46,827 bases of DNA, taken from the NCBI RefSeq assembly GCF_003054555.1, contig NZ_CP026306.1, positions 1 through 46,827 on the forward strand, given 5' to 3'. This DNA comes from Streptomyces lunaelactis. GTDB taxonomy: Bacteria; Actinomycetota; Actinomycetes; Streptomycetales; Streptomycetaceae. The stretch's first letter is position 1. Every line of letters begins with the position of its first letter. The notes below the pieces were generated by a model that had not been told where the DNA came from, made no database searches, and saw only the letters and a program-made list of their open reading frames with translations. Both the position numbers and the translations under genes were made by a program. Of the stretch, positions 15,491 to 23,239 are shown in pieces.

Positions 15491-15889
15491 CTACTCTCCT
15501 GGTGGCAGCAGCCGCCAGTTGCTGCTTCGCCAGGCGCCTTGGAAGTCGCCACCCGGTGGCAGGCTCGTCACCGGCACGACGTGCGTGGCGTAGACGACGA
15601 ACGCCACCGGAGTGTGCGCGGACTCCCGAACCGGCCCCTGGCCGGCCTTGGAGATCCGCCAGCCGTTGCCCGGCACGACTCCGAGCGGCGCTTCATCAGG
15701 CAGCTGCTCGATCTCCACGAACCCGTTCTGCTCCGCAGCCGGCACCACGCGGCCGTCCGTCGCCTGCAGCACCATTGCGGCGCCGTCCGACTCTCGCCAC
15801 CCCACGACCGGCCGACTGATCACATCGTCCGGCCCGGCGTCCGCTGCGGGGTCCGTGAACCAGGCTATGAAGCGCAGAGGTGAATGCAT
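15491..15889 (-). CDS. Hypothetical protein, 132 aa
   Basis: Begins MHSPLRFIAWFTDPAADAGP and ends WRLLPPGE. It is probably a small beta-rich domain (GWRESDGAAMVLQATDGRVV, then GFVEIEQLPDEAPLG and AFVVYATHVVPVTSL). No motif or family recognised. It is the last of four genes on the minus strand (17817 to 15491), after a 57-bp gap, so it may share their transcript. Codon use is a little less GC-biased at third positions than in the transfer genes, in line with an accessory origin. Confidence 0.6.
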   Translation of the reverse strand: MHSPLRFIAWFTDPAADAGPDDVISRPVVGWRESDGAAMVLQATDGRVVPAAEQNGFVEIEQLPDEAPLGVVPGNGWRISKAGQGPVRESAHTPVAFVVYATHVVPVTSLPPGGDFQGAWRSSNWRLLPPGE

Positions 15890-15946
15890 TCCGCCATCCT
15901 CGCGGCGATCACCGTCACCTGTCCCCCGTACAGGGAGACAGCGGCC

Positions 15947-16084
15947 TCATCCGGGCTCGGACTCCTCCGTGCCCCGGGACGTGCGGCCTCGCAACGCGCT
16001 TGCGCTCCAGCGAACGACGGAGACCGTGATCGTGGCGGCGATGCTGCCCAGGAACTCCGGCAGCGCGTCGACGAGCATGCTCAT
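15947..16084 (-). CDS. 45-aa single-helix membrane protein
   Basis: The ATG at 16084 overlaps the stop of the preceding gene (ATGA), which supports real translation. The 45-aa product has an amphipathic start (MSMLVDALPEFLGS), one transmembrane helix at about 12-28 (LGSIAATITVSVVRW), and a basic then acidic tail. Nothing more can be said about its role. Tiny membrane proteins coupled to a regulator sometimes act as toxins or as anchors, but there is no specific evidence here. Confidence 0.5.
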   Translation of the reverse strand: MSMLVDALPEFLGSIAATITVSVVRWSASALRGRTSRGTEESEPG

Positions 16085-16422
16085 CACACCAGCTCCCTCG
16101 GCGTCGCCCGGACCGGGCGGTGACCCGCGGTGAAGGCCCGGGCGGCGGAGCTCCGTTGCGTGTACCGGGCGCCGAGCCGCTTGAGCTTGCGCCGGACCTG
16201 CTCTCCCACCGCCGGTTCCAGGCCCGCCGCAGCCGCGCTCTCCTCCCAACTGCCTTTGCCGTAGGCCCACAGCAAGGCGAGAGCGGCTTCGCTCTCCTGC
16301 AGGCCGCGCAGCACCGGAGCGATCCGGGGGTCGGTGAACTTGGCGAACTCGGCTTCCAGGTCGTCATACGGGCGGGCAGTCCGGCGGGGATGGGAACCCT
16401 GCGGCGGTAAGGCGTTCGGCAT
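16084..16422 (-). CDS. Sigma-region-4-like HTH protein
   Basis: A 112-aa protein. Residues about 20-85 (YDDLEAEFAKFTDPRIAPVL, ESEAALALLWAYGKGSWEES, AAAAGLEPAVGEQVRRKLKR) have the helix pattern of sigma factor region 4, ending in a basic recognition helix and tail; no region 2 is present. It could be a sigma-like regulator or a phage-style HTH activator. The start at 16422 has AGAGGA 9 nt upstream; an upstream in-frame ATG at 16530 would add a Cys-rich stretch (CRFGCPNC) and cannot be excluded. Codon 5 is TTA, so it should be bldA dependent, making it the only bldA-linked regulator on the plasmid. Confidence 0.6.
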   Translation of the reverse strand: MPNALPPQGSHPRRTARPYDDLEAEFAKFTDPRIAPVLRGLQESEAALALLWAYGKGSWEESAAAAGLEPAVGEQVRRKLKRLGARYTQRSSAARAFTAGHRPVRATPRELV

Positions 16423-16551
16423 GAAGGCGTGTCCTCTCGGGTCGCTGTTGAACCGTGCGGCCTTTAAGGCGCAGTTGGGACACCCGAACCGGCAAAAAAT
16501 CTTGAGGATGGGCCTTGTGATGCCTGCCACACCACGCGAAGGGCGGTCGGG

Positions 16552-17817
16552 CTACGGCCTGACGCTTGCCGGCAGCACGCGCTCCTGGTCCATCTCGCCG
16601 GTGTCCGGGTTGAGCACGTAGACCTGGAACGGCGCCCACGCCCGCCCGGCGAGGGTGTCGAGATCGAGGTGGGAGGGGACCAGCAGGGCCACGTCCTCTG
16701 CCCAGGCCCTCAGTCGGCTCGGGTCCGGGCAAGCGACTCCGACCAGCGTCCACTCCTTGCCGTCGGGGCCGCCGCGTTCATAGACCGGCCTGCCGTCGCC
16801 GTACCGGGAATCCGGAGCGCCGAAGACCAGGTCCAGGTCGAAGAACAGCTCGGCGATGGCCCGGAAGTACCTCCACTGCTGCTGGTTCAGGCCCGTGCGG
16901 CTCCAGAACGCGGCATACGCGCGGTCCTTGGCCTCCTTCTTCCTGGCCTTCTCCTTTTCCTCGATCGCCCATCGCCGCGCCTCGGTCTCCTCTTCCGCCT
17001 TCCGCCGACGCCTGGCCTCCGCCTCTTCCCGGGCGCACTCGGCGTCCAGGGCCGCGTAGGTGGGGGACGTCCACCACAGGCGCCACCCGTCGTTCCAGGA
17101 CCTGGTCCAGCCTTGCGCCCACTCGCCCCAGCCGCCTTCCTCGGTGACCTTCCGGGCGCTGGAGAGAGGCTCGTGCGGCACGATCCGGCCCGTTAGCATC
17201 CACGACACCGCGTCGCTCAGCGCCGCATCGACCGGCGACCAGCTCACCGGCCGCGTGGATAAGCGAGCCAGGCCGGCGGTCACCCTCCACCCCTGCCCGC
17301 GTTCCTCGGGAGCCTGAACCAGGAGCGTGGGCACGGCGCCCACCCACGGGCGCGGTCGGAAGCCGAACCAGCACACCCTGACCCCGTCCCGCTCGTACAG
17401 ACCGGTGCGGGCCGTGATGTCCTCCACGGTGATGGGGGACAGCTGCGCCTCCAGCGCCATCAGCCGGGTGCCGTCCGGCCTGAAGACCATCACGTCCGCA
17501 CGCCATTCCCCGGTGGGTGCGGCGACCTCCAGTTCGGCCCGGAAGCCAGCGGCCCGCGCACAGGTCACCAGCTCCAGCTTGAGCAGGTGATGCTCCAGCG
17601 ACTCGTTCGCCAGCGAGCACGACGGCGGCTTGGTGCGGTGGTAGAGGTGCCGGGTGTCCAGCTTCGAGAGGCGGGCGTGGACCTGACCACCGCACTCCGG
17701 GCACGTCAGTTCCACACCGCGCACCCGGTGGATCTCCTCCCACGACCTGCCGCAGCCCAGATCGTCCAAGGTGACGTCCAGCCGCCCCCATTCGGCGTGA
17801 TCGGCAGTCAACTGCAC
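16552..17817 (-). CDS. CoiA-like nuclease
   Basis: A 421-aa protein of the competence CoiA type. Order of parts: a zinc knuckle C39-PE-C42 with H57, H60 and C67 nearby (about 35-70); then SLEHHLLKLEL (73-83) and the nuclease core EWRADVMVF (104-112) with D108, followed by LMALEAQLS (119-127) with E123 and Q125, and the YERDGVRVCWFG strand. A long Arg/Glu-rich coiled coil (about 270-310) and a C-terminal domain follow. CoiA proteins act on DNA in competence and repair in firmicutes; in actinomycetes the role is unknown. GTG start with GGAGGGG close upstream. It heads the minus-strand island and faces the recombinase promoter region. Confidence 0.72.
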   Translation of the reverse strand: MQLTADHAEWGRLDVTLDDLGCGRSWEEIHRVRGVELTCPECGGQVHARLSKLDTRHLYHRTKPPSCSLANESLEHHLLKLELVTCARAAGFRAELEVAAPTGEWRADVMVFRPDGTRLMALEAQLSPITVEDITARTGLYERDGVRVCWFGFRPRPWVGAVPTLLVQAPEERGQGWRVTAGLARLSTRPVSWSPVDAALSDAVSWMLTGRIVPHEPLSSARKVTEEGGWGEWAQGWTRSWNDGWRLWWTSPTYAALDAECAREEAEARRRRKAEEETEARRWAIEEKEKARKKEAKDRAYAAFWSRTGLNQQQWRYFRAIAELFFDLDLVFGAPDSRYGDGRPVYERGGPDGKEWTLVGVACPDPSRLRAWAEDVALLVPSHLDLDTLAGRAWAPFQVYVLNPDTGEMDQERVLPASVRP

Positions 17818-17893
17818 TGGGCCCCTCCCCCACCGACTCCGGTTTCGCGGTCATGATGCGCCCGGGCACTGACACGGCACGCTGCAGAATCCG

Positions 17894-18024
17894 GACGCGT
17901 GAGCACGTACCGCACAGACGCGTGAGCACCTAACGCAGATAACTGCTCTGTTATCTGTACTACGCTGATCATCGACCAGGGAGAACGCACCCGTTCTCCG
18001 ACATGACGAGCACCTGTTATCTGT
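17894..18024. promoter_or_regulatory. Repeat-rich region before the tyrosine recombinase
   Basis: Between the divergent CoiA-like and recombinase genes. Direct repeat GACGCGTGAGCAC at 17894-17906 and 17917-17929; dyad CAGATAAC-N6-GTTATCTG at 17936-17957; CTGTTATCTGT again at 17948-17958 and 18014-18024; and the dyad GGAGAACG-CACC-CGTTCTCC at 17980-17999. This could be the recombinase's own crossover and accessory sites, an operator, or both. Confidence 0.6.
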
Positions 18025-18037
18025 GGCAAGGAGTTCC

Positions 18038-19015
18038 GTGGCGACCGTCGTCCCCCTCAAGACCGGCTTCGGAGCGGCGACCGTGCGCGCCGCCGCCGAC
18101 CGGTATCTCGACTCCCTCACCGTGGCGAACACCCGCCGGGCCTACACCACGGCGCTCGGCAAGGTCGCCCCCGAGCTCGGCGAGGGCCGGCCCCTGTCGG
18201 CCGTCGCCGACGACGAGATCGGCCAGGCCCTCGAACAGCTCTGGGGCACCGCCGCCGTCAGCACCTGGAACGCGCGGCGCGGCGCGGTGGGCGGCTGGCT
18301 CGCCTGGTGCCACGACGCGGGCCTGCAGCCGCCGCACATCCCGGCCTGGTGCAAGCGGATGCCCGACCCCGGCTCCGACACCCCGGTCCGCTCCAAGACC
18401 GCCATCGACCGCCTGATCGCGCGGCGCGACGTCGGCCTGCGCGAGAAGGTCACCTACCGGATGCTCTACGAGACCGTCGCCCGCGCCGACGAGCTGCTCG
18501 GCGTCAACATCGAGGACCTCAACCTCGCCGCCCGCCAGGCCCCGGTGAAGGCCAAGGGCGCCAAGGCCGTCCGCCGCCGAGGCCAGGCCCGCGAGGACTA
18601 CGCGACGGAGACCGTCTACTGGGACGCCGGCACCGCCCGGCTCCTCCCCCGCCTGATCGGCGAGCGGACCCGCGGCCCGCTGCTCGTCACCCACCGAAAG
18701 CCCGGCCCCGGCAAGGTCCGCACCCCGCGCGACGTCTGCCCCGACACCGGCCTGGCTCGCCTGTCCTACGGCCAGCTGCGCGCCCTGCTGGACCGGCACA
18801 CCTGCGTCGGCGGCGAGGAAGGCACCGGATGGGACCCGCACGAGTTCCGCCACTCCGGCCTGACCCACCTCGGCGAACAGGGCGTCTCCCTGCTGCTGTT
18901 CATGGCGAAGTCCCGCCACAAGTCCGTCAGCGCCGCCCGGAAGTACTTCAAGCCCGGCGCGGCCGCCCTCGCCGAAGTCACCAGCCTGCTCGCCCCCAGC
19001 CACAGCCGCCGCTGA
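18038..19015 (+). CDS. Tyrosine recombinase (XerC-like)
   Basis: A 325-aa site-specific recombinase. Residues 10-110 are the SAM-like DNA-binding domain ([20 protein letters not shown]). The catalytic domain is complete: R149 in [11 protein letters not shown]268-EF-R271 in [10 protein letters not shown]294 in KSRHKS and the nucleophile Y303 in ARKYF; K173 or K175 is a candidate for the catalytic lysine. The length is typical. The GTG at 18038 is favoured by AAGGAG at 18029-18034; the GTG at 18023 overlaps that signal's upstream side. No att-like tRNA segment is nearby and the element is circular, so a role in resolving plasmid dimers is more likely than integration. Confidence 0.88.
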   Translation: MATVVPLKTGFGAATVRAAADRYLDSLTVANTRRAYTTALGKVAPELGEGRPLSAVADDEIGQALEQLWGTAAVSTWNARRGAVGGWLAWCHDAGLQPPHIPAWCKRMPDPGSDTPVRSKTAIDRLIARRDVGLREKVTYRMLYETVARADELLGVNIEDLNLAARQAPVKAKGAKAVRRRGQAREDYATETVYWDAGTARLLPRLIGERTRGPLLVTHRKPGPGKVRTPRDVCPDTGLARLSYGQLRALLDRHTCVGGEEGTGWDPHEFRHSGLTHLGEQGVSLLLFMAKSRHKSVSAARKYFKPGAAALAEVTSLLAPSHSRR

Positions 19016-19027
19016 CGGCGGACGCGA

Positions 19028-19059
19028 CGAAGCCCCGGACCGCACGGTCCGGGGCTTCG
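19028..19059 (+). terminator. Recombinase terminator (probably bidirectional)
   Basis: Perfect 15-bp stem (19028-19042 with 19045-19059) with a minimal CA loop, between convergent genes. Confidence 0.85.
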
Positions 19060-19062
19060 CTG

Positions 19063-19251
19063 CTATCGGTCCGAGGCGCCCGGCTCCCCGGGTAACCGGC
19101 GGTGGACGTAGATGGCCTCCTCGGGGTGTGTCGTGGTGCGGAGCTTGACCCATGCGGCGTCGTGATCGATGCCAGTCGTCCGTGAAAGCCGCCTGGCCTG
19201 CCACGAGGTGATGGGGGAGAAGATCCAGCGGCGTCGGGTGAGTCGATTCAT
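19063..19251 (-). CDS. Small basic protein, 62 aa
   Basis: Begins MNRLTRRRWIFSPITSWQAR and ends GEPGASDR. It is basic, with no metal or membrane motif. The central part (TGIDHDAAWVKLRTTTHPEE) looks well formed. Alternative starts 4 or more codons upstream exist (MHRG before MNRL), with GAGGG too close to them. It stands alone, convergent with the recombinase gene and separated from it by the terminator. Not recognised. Confidence 0.5.
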   Translation of the reverse strand: MNRLTRRRWIFSPITSWQARRLSRTTGIDHDAAWVKLRTTTHPEEAIYVHRRLPGEPGASDR

Positions 19252-19386
19252 GCCGCGATGCATACCCTCGCCGTCCAGCCGCTGACCGCCCGGTCTGTCA
19301 GCCGGGGTCCAGCTCGCCCCGGTATTTGTCAGCGCGCCCGGCGATGATGACCGCAACGATCATCAGACCTCTTGGGAGGGGAACCC

Positions 19387-19743
19387 GTGGCGAACATCTG
19401 GATCATGCGGAACTGCGACGACGTGGCGAAGTACGGCGAGAAGAGGTCCACGTTGGTCCGGGCCGACGCCCTCAGCTACGTACGCGCGAGCGTCGGAAGC
19501 AAGGTCGTGGCCGCCGACGTGGCCTCACAGGAGGTCGTGACGCTGGTCGACGAGCAGGACGGCGCCCACCAGGGCCGGCCGTCGCTGCCGCCGAACTTCC
19601 ACATCGCGCTCCTGGCCCGGATCAACGAGCTCCGCAAGTGGGTCCAAGGCGAGGACGACGAGGACCGGTTCGTCGTCGCCGAGGTCCGGGACGGCAAGTG
19701 GGTCTGGGGGACGTACAAGCTCTCCGAGCTGCCGCAGGACTGA
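19387..19743 (+). CDS. Hypothetical protein, 118 aa
   Basis: GTG with GGGAGGGG immediately upstream. The product opens MANIWIMRNCDDVAKYGEKR, has a beta-alpha mix with VVAADVASQEVVTLVDEQDG, a helical NFHIALLARINELRKWVQG and a final strand DGKWVWGTYKLSELPQD. It is acidic and soluble; no family recognised. It is a single-gene unit ended by the hairpin at 19765 and convergent with the second Replic_Relax gene. Confidence 0.65.
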   Translation: MANIWIMRNCDDVAKYGEKRSTLVRADALSYVRASVGSKVVAADVASQEVVTLVDEQDGAHQGRPSLPPNFHIALLARINELRKWVQGEDDEDRFVVAEVRDGKWVWGTYKLSELPQD

Positions 19744-19764
19744 GCAGGCTCGAGCCCAGCACGG

Positions 19765-19792
19765 AGCCCCGGGACCATGACGACCCGGGGCT
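19765..19792 (+). terminator. Hairpin between convergent genes
   Basis: 9-bp stem AGCCCCGGG (19765-19773) with CCCGGGGCT (19784-19792), 10-nt loop, then TTCT. Confidence 0.7.
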
Positions 19793-19838
19793 TCTCTGTG
19801 CACATGACGCCCGGCTCAACGACCCGGGCCCGGCCCGG

Positions 19839-20915
19839 TCACCGGCCGACCGGCTCCGGGTACCGCTCCCGCCGGCGGTCCGGGTGGTCGGTGCCGAGTC
19901 GCACCCACCCCTCGCGGCGCTGCAGGGCGGGCAGCGTGGTGGCGAACACCGAGACCGCGATGCCGTCGACCGCCGCGGCGAGCGCCTCCAGGCGCCGCTG
20001 CAGCAGGTGCTCCTCCTTGCCCGCCAGGACCACGTGCAGCGGCGGGAACCGGCTGCTGCGGGTGTACCGGTAGCGCGACCAGAACGGGAACGTGCCGCCG
20101 ATGGTGCCGCGGGCTCCTTCCCAGACGCGGTGTCCGGCGTACCGCTCGTAGTCCCAGACCTCGCGGGCGAGCTTGGCCCGCGACATCGTGCCGTTGTCTA
20201 TCTCGTAGAGGCCGACCTCGGCGGCCTTGCCCGGCACGTTGAGGACGGCGTCGGTGTTGAACGTCAGCCCGGTCTCCTTGATCGCGTGGTTGACCTCCAC
20301 CTGCCAGTCGGTCAGGTAGTGGCGGCCGCCGACGGCGAGGATCGTCTCCGTCACCGCCAGGGCGTGCGGACCGAACCCGGCGCGGACCGCCTTGGCTCCG
20401 GTGCCGACGCGCGGCCGCGCGGGCAGTTCGTTGCCGTCGGCCACCGCCCGCAGCCCCGCCCGGGTCAGATTCCAGATCAGCTCTTTGCCCTGCTTGCCGT
20501 TCGTCTCCGCCAGGCCCTGCTCCGCCAGCTTCCGCATCGCCCGGCGCACGTACGACCGCCCGTCCGCGTCCTCGGCTGTGATCACCTGCGCCATCTGGCG
20601 GGCGGTCGCGACGCGCACGCAGGCGAGCATCCGCAGCGCATCTCCCCTGACCTGGGGAGCCGTGGGGGTTGAAGAGGAACAGGACCTCTGCCCTCCAGAC
20701 GCAGGAGGGACAGGGAGAGAGGTGTCAGCGTCACCGCCGACCCCTGGACCAGGGGTGTGGCCTGCGGCGATGGGCACGGCCGTCGAATCCTTCACGGCAC
20801 TGGATACGGCACTGGAAATCGGGCGGCGTCGCGCCCTCGGGACATCCCTTGTCCAGCTCCAGAGCGCGTTCTGCGCGGTCGCGGGTGCGCGGCGGCCGGT
20901 GTCGTCGAGCGACAT
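19839..20915 (-). CDS. Replic_Relax-type protein (second copy)
   Basis: A 358-aa protein. The N-terminal 85 residues are disordered and Ser/Pro/Ala rich. A winged helix follows (about 90-140: RMLACVRVATARQMAQVITA, then RSYVRRAMRKLAEQGLAETN). The alpha/beta domain has GFGPHALAVTETILAVGG, then TFNTDAVLNVPGKAAEVGLY and EIDNGTMSRAKLAREVWDYE, matching the Replic_Relax pattern better than the copy at 13640, with D and E-x-D positions that may form a nuclease-like site. The start at 20915 has GAGGAG 6 nt upstream. It lies at the edge of the stability module and shares a divergent promoter region, with both plasmid palindromes, with the gene at 21563. Confidence 0.78.
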   Translation of the reverse strand: MSLDDTGRRAPATAQNALWSWTRDVPRARRRPISSAVSSAVKDSTAVPIAAGHTPGPGVGGDADTSLPVPPASGGQRSCSSSTPTAPQVRGDALRMLACVRVATARQMAQVITAEDADGRSYVRRAMRKLAEQGLAETNGKQGKELIWNLTRAGLRAVADGNELPARPRVGTGAKAVRAGFGPHALAVTETILAVGGRHYLTDWQVEVNHAIKETGLTFNTDAVLNVPGKAAEVGLYEIDNGTMSRAKLAREVWDYERYAGHRVWEGARGTIGGTFPFWSRYRYTRSSRFPPLHVVLAGKEEHLLQRRLEALAAAVDGIAVSVFATTLPALQRREGWVRLGTDHPDRRRERYPEPVGR

Positions 20916-21562
20916 GCGGTGCTCCTCATCAAGCGTGGCGCGGACCTCCGGACAGAGATCCACCTCTCACTTGCTAGAGGTCTGGATGATCATGCTCGTG
21001 TGACAATTCGCGCCGTACTTTTTCCGCCGCCCCCGTTGAGCCCGGCATGGAACTCCCCGATCAGGCCGCGCCGGGAGTCGAGTCCCTCGCCGCGGCGGCC
21101 GCCGACGCGGCCTCGGACCCGGGTGGCAGGGCCTCCCGGACGTGTCAGCGAAACGCTGACGCGCGACGGAGTAGCGCAAGCAGTAGCTCAATCGATCACC
21201 TAGAAACGTAGCGCAGCAAGTAACTGTTGAGCGATCTACTCGGAAGACTTCACAAGTCGCCATGTGGCGATCTTTTCCGCTAGCAGAAATGCGATCTGTT
21301 CAGACTGTCGGATTCGAGATCCTTTCCGCTTCCCTGTCGGTCTCCTGGGTGGAGCGAGGGCGGGATCTCCCGTCGCGCCCGGCGCCCAGCCGCTACCTTG
21401 AGAGTCGGCCGCCACACGTCGGCCTGACTCCGAGCCGCAGCCCGCCCACGCCGGCGGCGGCAACGAGGACAAGGGGCCCCGCTTCACGTGCCGCATCAGC
21501 CGCTGTCCGTGGTCTTCCACGGCGGGAGATGCGTGGGATCTCCCGCCTGTCTGGAGACGACT
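20916..21562. promoter_or_regulatory. Divergent control region 1
   Basis: 647 bp without a gene, with an AT-richer core (about 21170-21310). It contains GTCAGC-GAAAC-GCTGAC at 21144-21160 and the second palindrome as TTTTCCGCTAGCAGAAATG at 21273-21291. GATCTTTTCCGCT (from 21269) is echoed by GATCCTTTCCGCT (about 21319). The remainder up to 21562 is GC-rich leader without a recognised element. Confidence 0.6.
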
Positions 21563-22579
21563 GTGACCACCGACAAGCAGTTCAAGCGCGCGGCCCGGGA
21601 GCTCGCGGAGCGCGACGGAATCTCGTACACGGCGGCCCGTCGCCGCCTCGCCGCCACGCCGGAACCTGATGTCAGCGCTTCGCTGACGCCCGACCTGGCG
21701 GCCGCCGAGACCGGCCAGGAGCCGACTCCCCCGCGCATCTACCCGGTCACCCGCACCGTGTGCGCGACCGAATGCGACGGCACCACGCACCCGGGCGCGC
21801 TGTGCAGGCCGTGGCGGCCGGAGGACTCCAAGCACGTCCGGTACGAGGTGCGGCGGGCGGCTCAGCTGCCGAACGGCCGGGCCGGGGAGATCTGTCACCG
21901 GTTCGAGCCGCCGGCGCAGCCCTACTCGAACAACTTCTTCGCGCGAGACGCCACATGGCTGCTGGCCCTGGTCTACGCGATGCTCACTGACCAGCGCCCC
22001 GAGCTCCGTCCCGGCCGGGCCGAGCTGCGCCAGGCCGTCGACGCGGACGACCAGGCCGCGGTCGACGTGGTGATGGAGCCGCTGGACCGCGCGGCGGCCC
22101 GGCTGCTGACGAAGGTCCCGGAGCGGTGGTGGGGCGAGGTGAAGCCGCAGCTGCAGGAGTACGCGGACTTTGTCGACACCGACGACCGGGAACCCCTGAC
22201 GTGGCAGGAGGCCGACGACCGGCACGCGGTCGGCCGCCTGGTCGACCAGTGGCGCCGGGCGTGGACGGAGAGCCGGAACTACAACGGCTACATGGAGGCG
22301 CCCGGCGTGCTGTGGCTAGCTCCGAAGGGGTGGCTGGATGACCTCCTGGTCGAGCAGCACGGCGGCCACGGTGACGGTGCCCGGGTCCGCCTCACCGACG
22401 GACGTCCCGCCATCGTGTACGCGGCGGAGTGGAGCGAGGCCGGGGCGCCGGTCGCCTACCGCATCCGCGAACTCGAACCGGGCCGCCACGGCAACATCGG
22501 GAAACTCGTGCCGTCGTTCACCAGCGACGAACTCGTCTCCCGCGACCAGGTCGCGGGTGAACTGAACGACGTGGCGTAG
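21563..22579 (+). CDS. Hypothetical plasmid protein, 338 aa
   Basis: GTG with TGGAGA 5 nt upstream. The N-terminus (KQFKRAARELAERDGISYTA then ARRRLA) is a short HTH-like motif often seen at the front of streptomycete plasmid proteins. The rest has a Cys/His cluster CATECDGTTHPGALC (about 70-84), an aromatic patch QPYSNNFFARDATWLLALVY and an acidic middle. No enzyme signature is recognised. An exact GTCAGC-N5-GCTGAC site lies inside at 21671-21687. With both palindromes in its promoter, it should belong to the stability regulon. Upstream in-frame starts (21488) have no ribosome-binding site. Confidence 0.65.
   Translation: MTTDKQFKRAARELAERDGISYTAARRRLAATPEPDVSASLTPDLAAAETGQEPTPPRIYPVTRTVCATECDGTTHPGALCRPWRPEDSKHVRYEVRRAAQLPNGRAGEICHRFEPPAQPYSNNFFARDATWLLALVYAMLTDQRPELRPGRAELRQAVDADDQAAVDVVMEPLDRAAARLLTKVPERWWGEVKPQLQEYADFVDTDDREPLTWQEADDRHAVGRLVDQWRRAWTESRNYNGYMEAPGVLWLAPKGWLDDLLVEQHGGHGDGARVRLTDGRPAIVYAAEWSEAGAPVAYRIRELEPGRHGNIGKLVPSFTSDELVSRDQVAGELNDVA
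21671..21687. promoter_or_regulatory. GTCAGC-N5-GCTGAC site (intragenic)
   Basis: Exact copy with spacer GCTTC, about 110 bp inside the gene that starts at 21563; its spacer differs by one base from that of the intragenic site at 4378. Confidence 0.5.
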
Positions 22580-22590
22580 CCCGGCGGTCG

Positions 22591-22614
22591 CTGGGGGCCT
22601 TCGCCGGCCCCCAG
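22591..22614 (+). terminator. Hairpin terminator
   Basis: 9-bp stem CTGGGGGCC with GGCCCCCAG, loop TTCGCC, 11 bp after the stop of the 338-aa gene. Confidence 0.8.
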
Positions 22615-22887
22615 ACCCCCGCTGCCCCGGCATTCTGCAGCGCGGACAGGTCTCGCCGTGGCGGAGGCCGTGCGCGCTGCAGAACACCGGGGACGTGTAC
22701 CTCTGCCGGACCGCCCTCGGTCCGGTTTGCTCGGGGGACACTCCCGGGCTCCATCTTGCTCGGCCTCGGGCCGGGCTCGCCGAAGTGGTACTTCGGCACC
22801 AACTTGCTGCCCCGCCTTTCCGCTTGAGTCTGGAAACCCTCGCGGAAACTCCCGGGTGTAAAACCACCTATAAACCAGCGTGTGAAA

Positions 22888-23027
22888 TCCCGCTCTCCGC
22901 ACCCCCGTCCTGACCTGCGGGGACCTGCCTGCCAGAGACGACACCACCCACGCTCCTCGTCCCTCAAAGTGTGGGTGGTGTCGTCTCAGTCAGTCAGGAG
23001 GTCAGGACGGGGGTGCGGAGAGCGGGA
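22888..23027. repeat. Nested long inverted repeats (29 bp outside, 17 bp inside)
   Basis: The outer arms, 22888-22916 and 22999-23027, are perfectly complementary over 29 bp. Inside them, 22935-22951 and 22971-22987 form a perfect 17-bp stem around a 19-nt loop. The left spacer has GGGGACCTGCCTGCC and the right AGTCAGTCAGG. It sits in a 577-bp stretch (22615-23191) with no gene and too far from flanking stops for a simple terminator. A single-strand origin, oriT or cruciform binding site is plausible. Confidence 0.75.
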
Positions 23028-23191
23028 GTTGCAGTTCGGGGAAAGCAGAGTGGTGGTCAGAGTTTGATAGGTGAAGGGAAATAGGGGCGGGCCGGGGAAA
23101 GGGAAAGCCGGTGCCCAGGAGAAACCCGGAGCACCGGCGGAAGCGGTCGAAGTAGCGGTCTGGTGGTTGTGCGGGGCGGACGGCGGATTCA

Positions 23192-23237
23192 GCGGGGCGC
23201 CGGGGCCGGCCCCGTGGTGCAGGCCCCGGCGCCCCGC
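23192..23237 (-). terminator. Terminator of the 506-aa gene
   Basis: Perfect 16-bp stem (23192-23207 with 23222-23237) with a 14-nt loop, directly after the stop codon on the minus strand. The neighbouring 23028-23191 holds nothing recognisable. Confidence 0.8.
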
Positions 23238-23239
23238 GA

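Noticed and set aside
18038..19015. Integrase of an integrative element (AICE) with attP
   Set aside because: The sequence closes as a circle without chromosomal DNA, no tRNA 3' segment is seen near the gene, and no excisionase is encoded next to it. A resolvase role is simpler.
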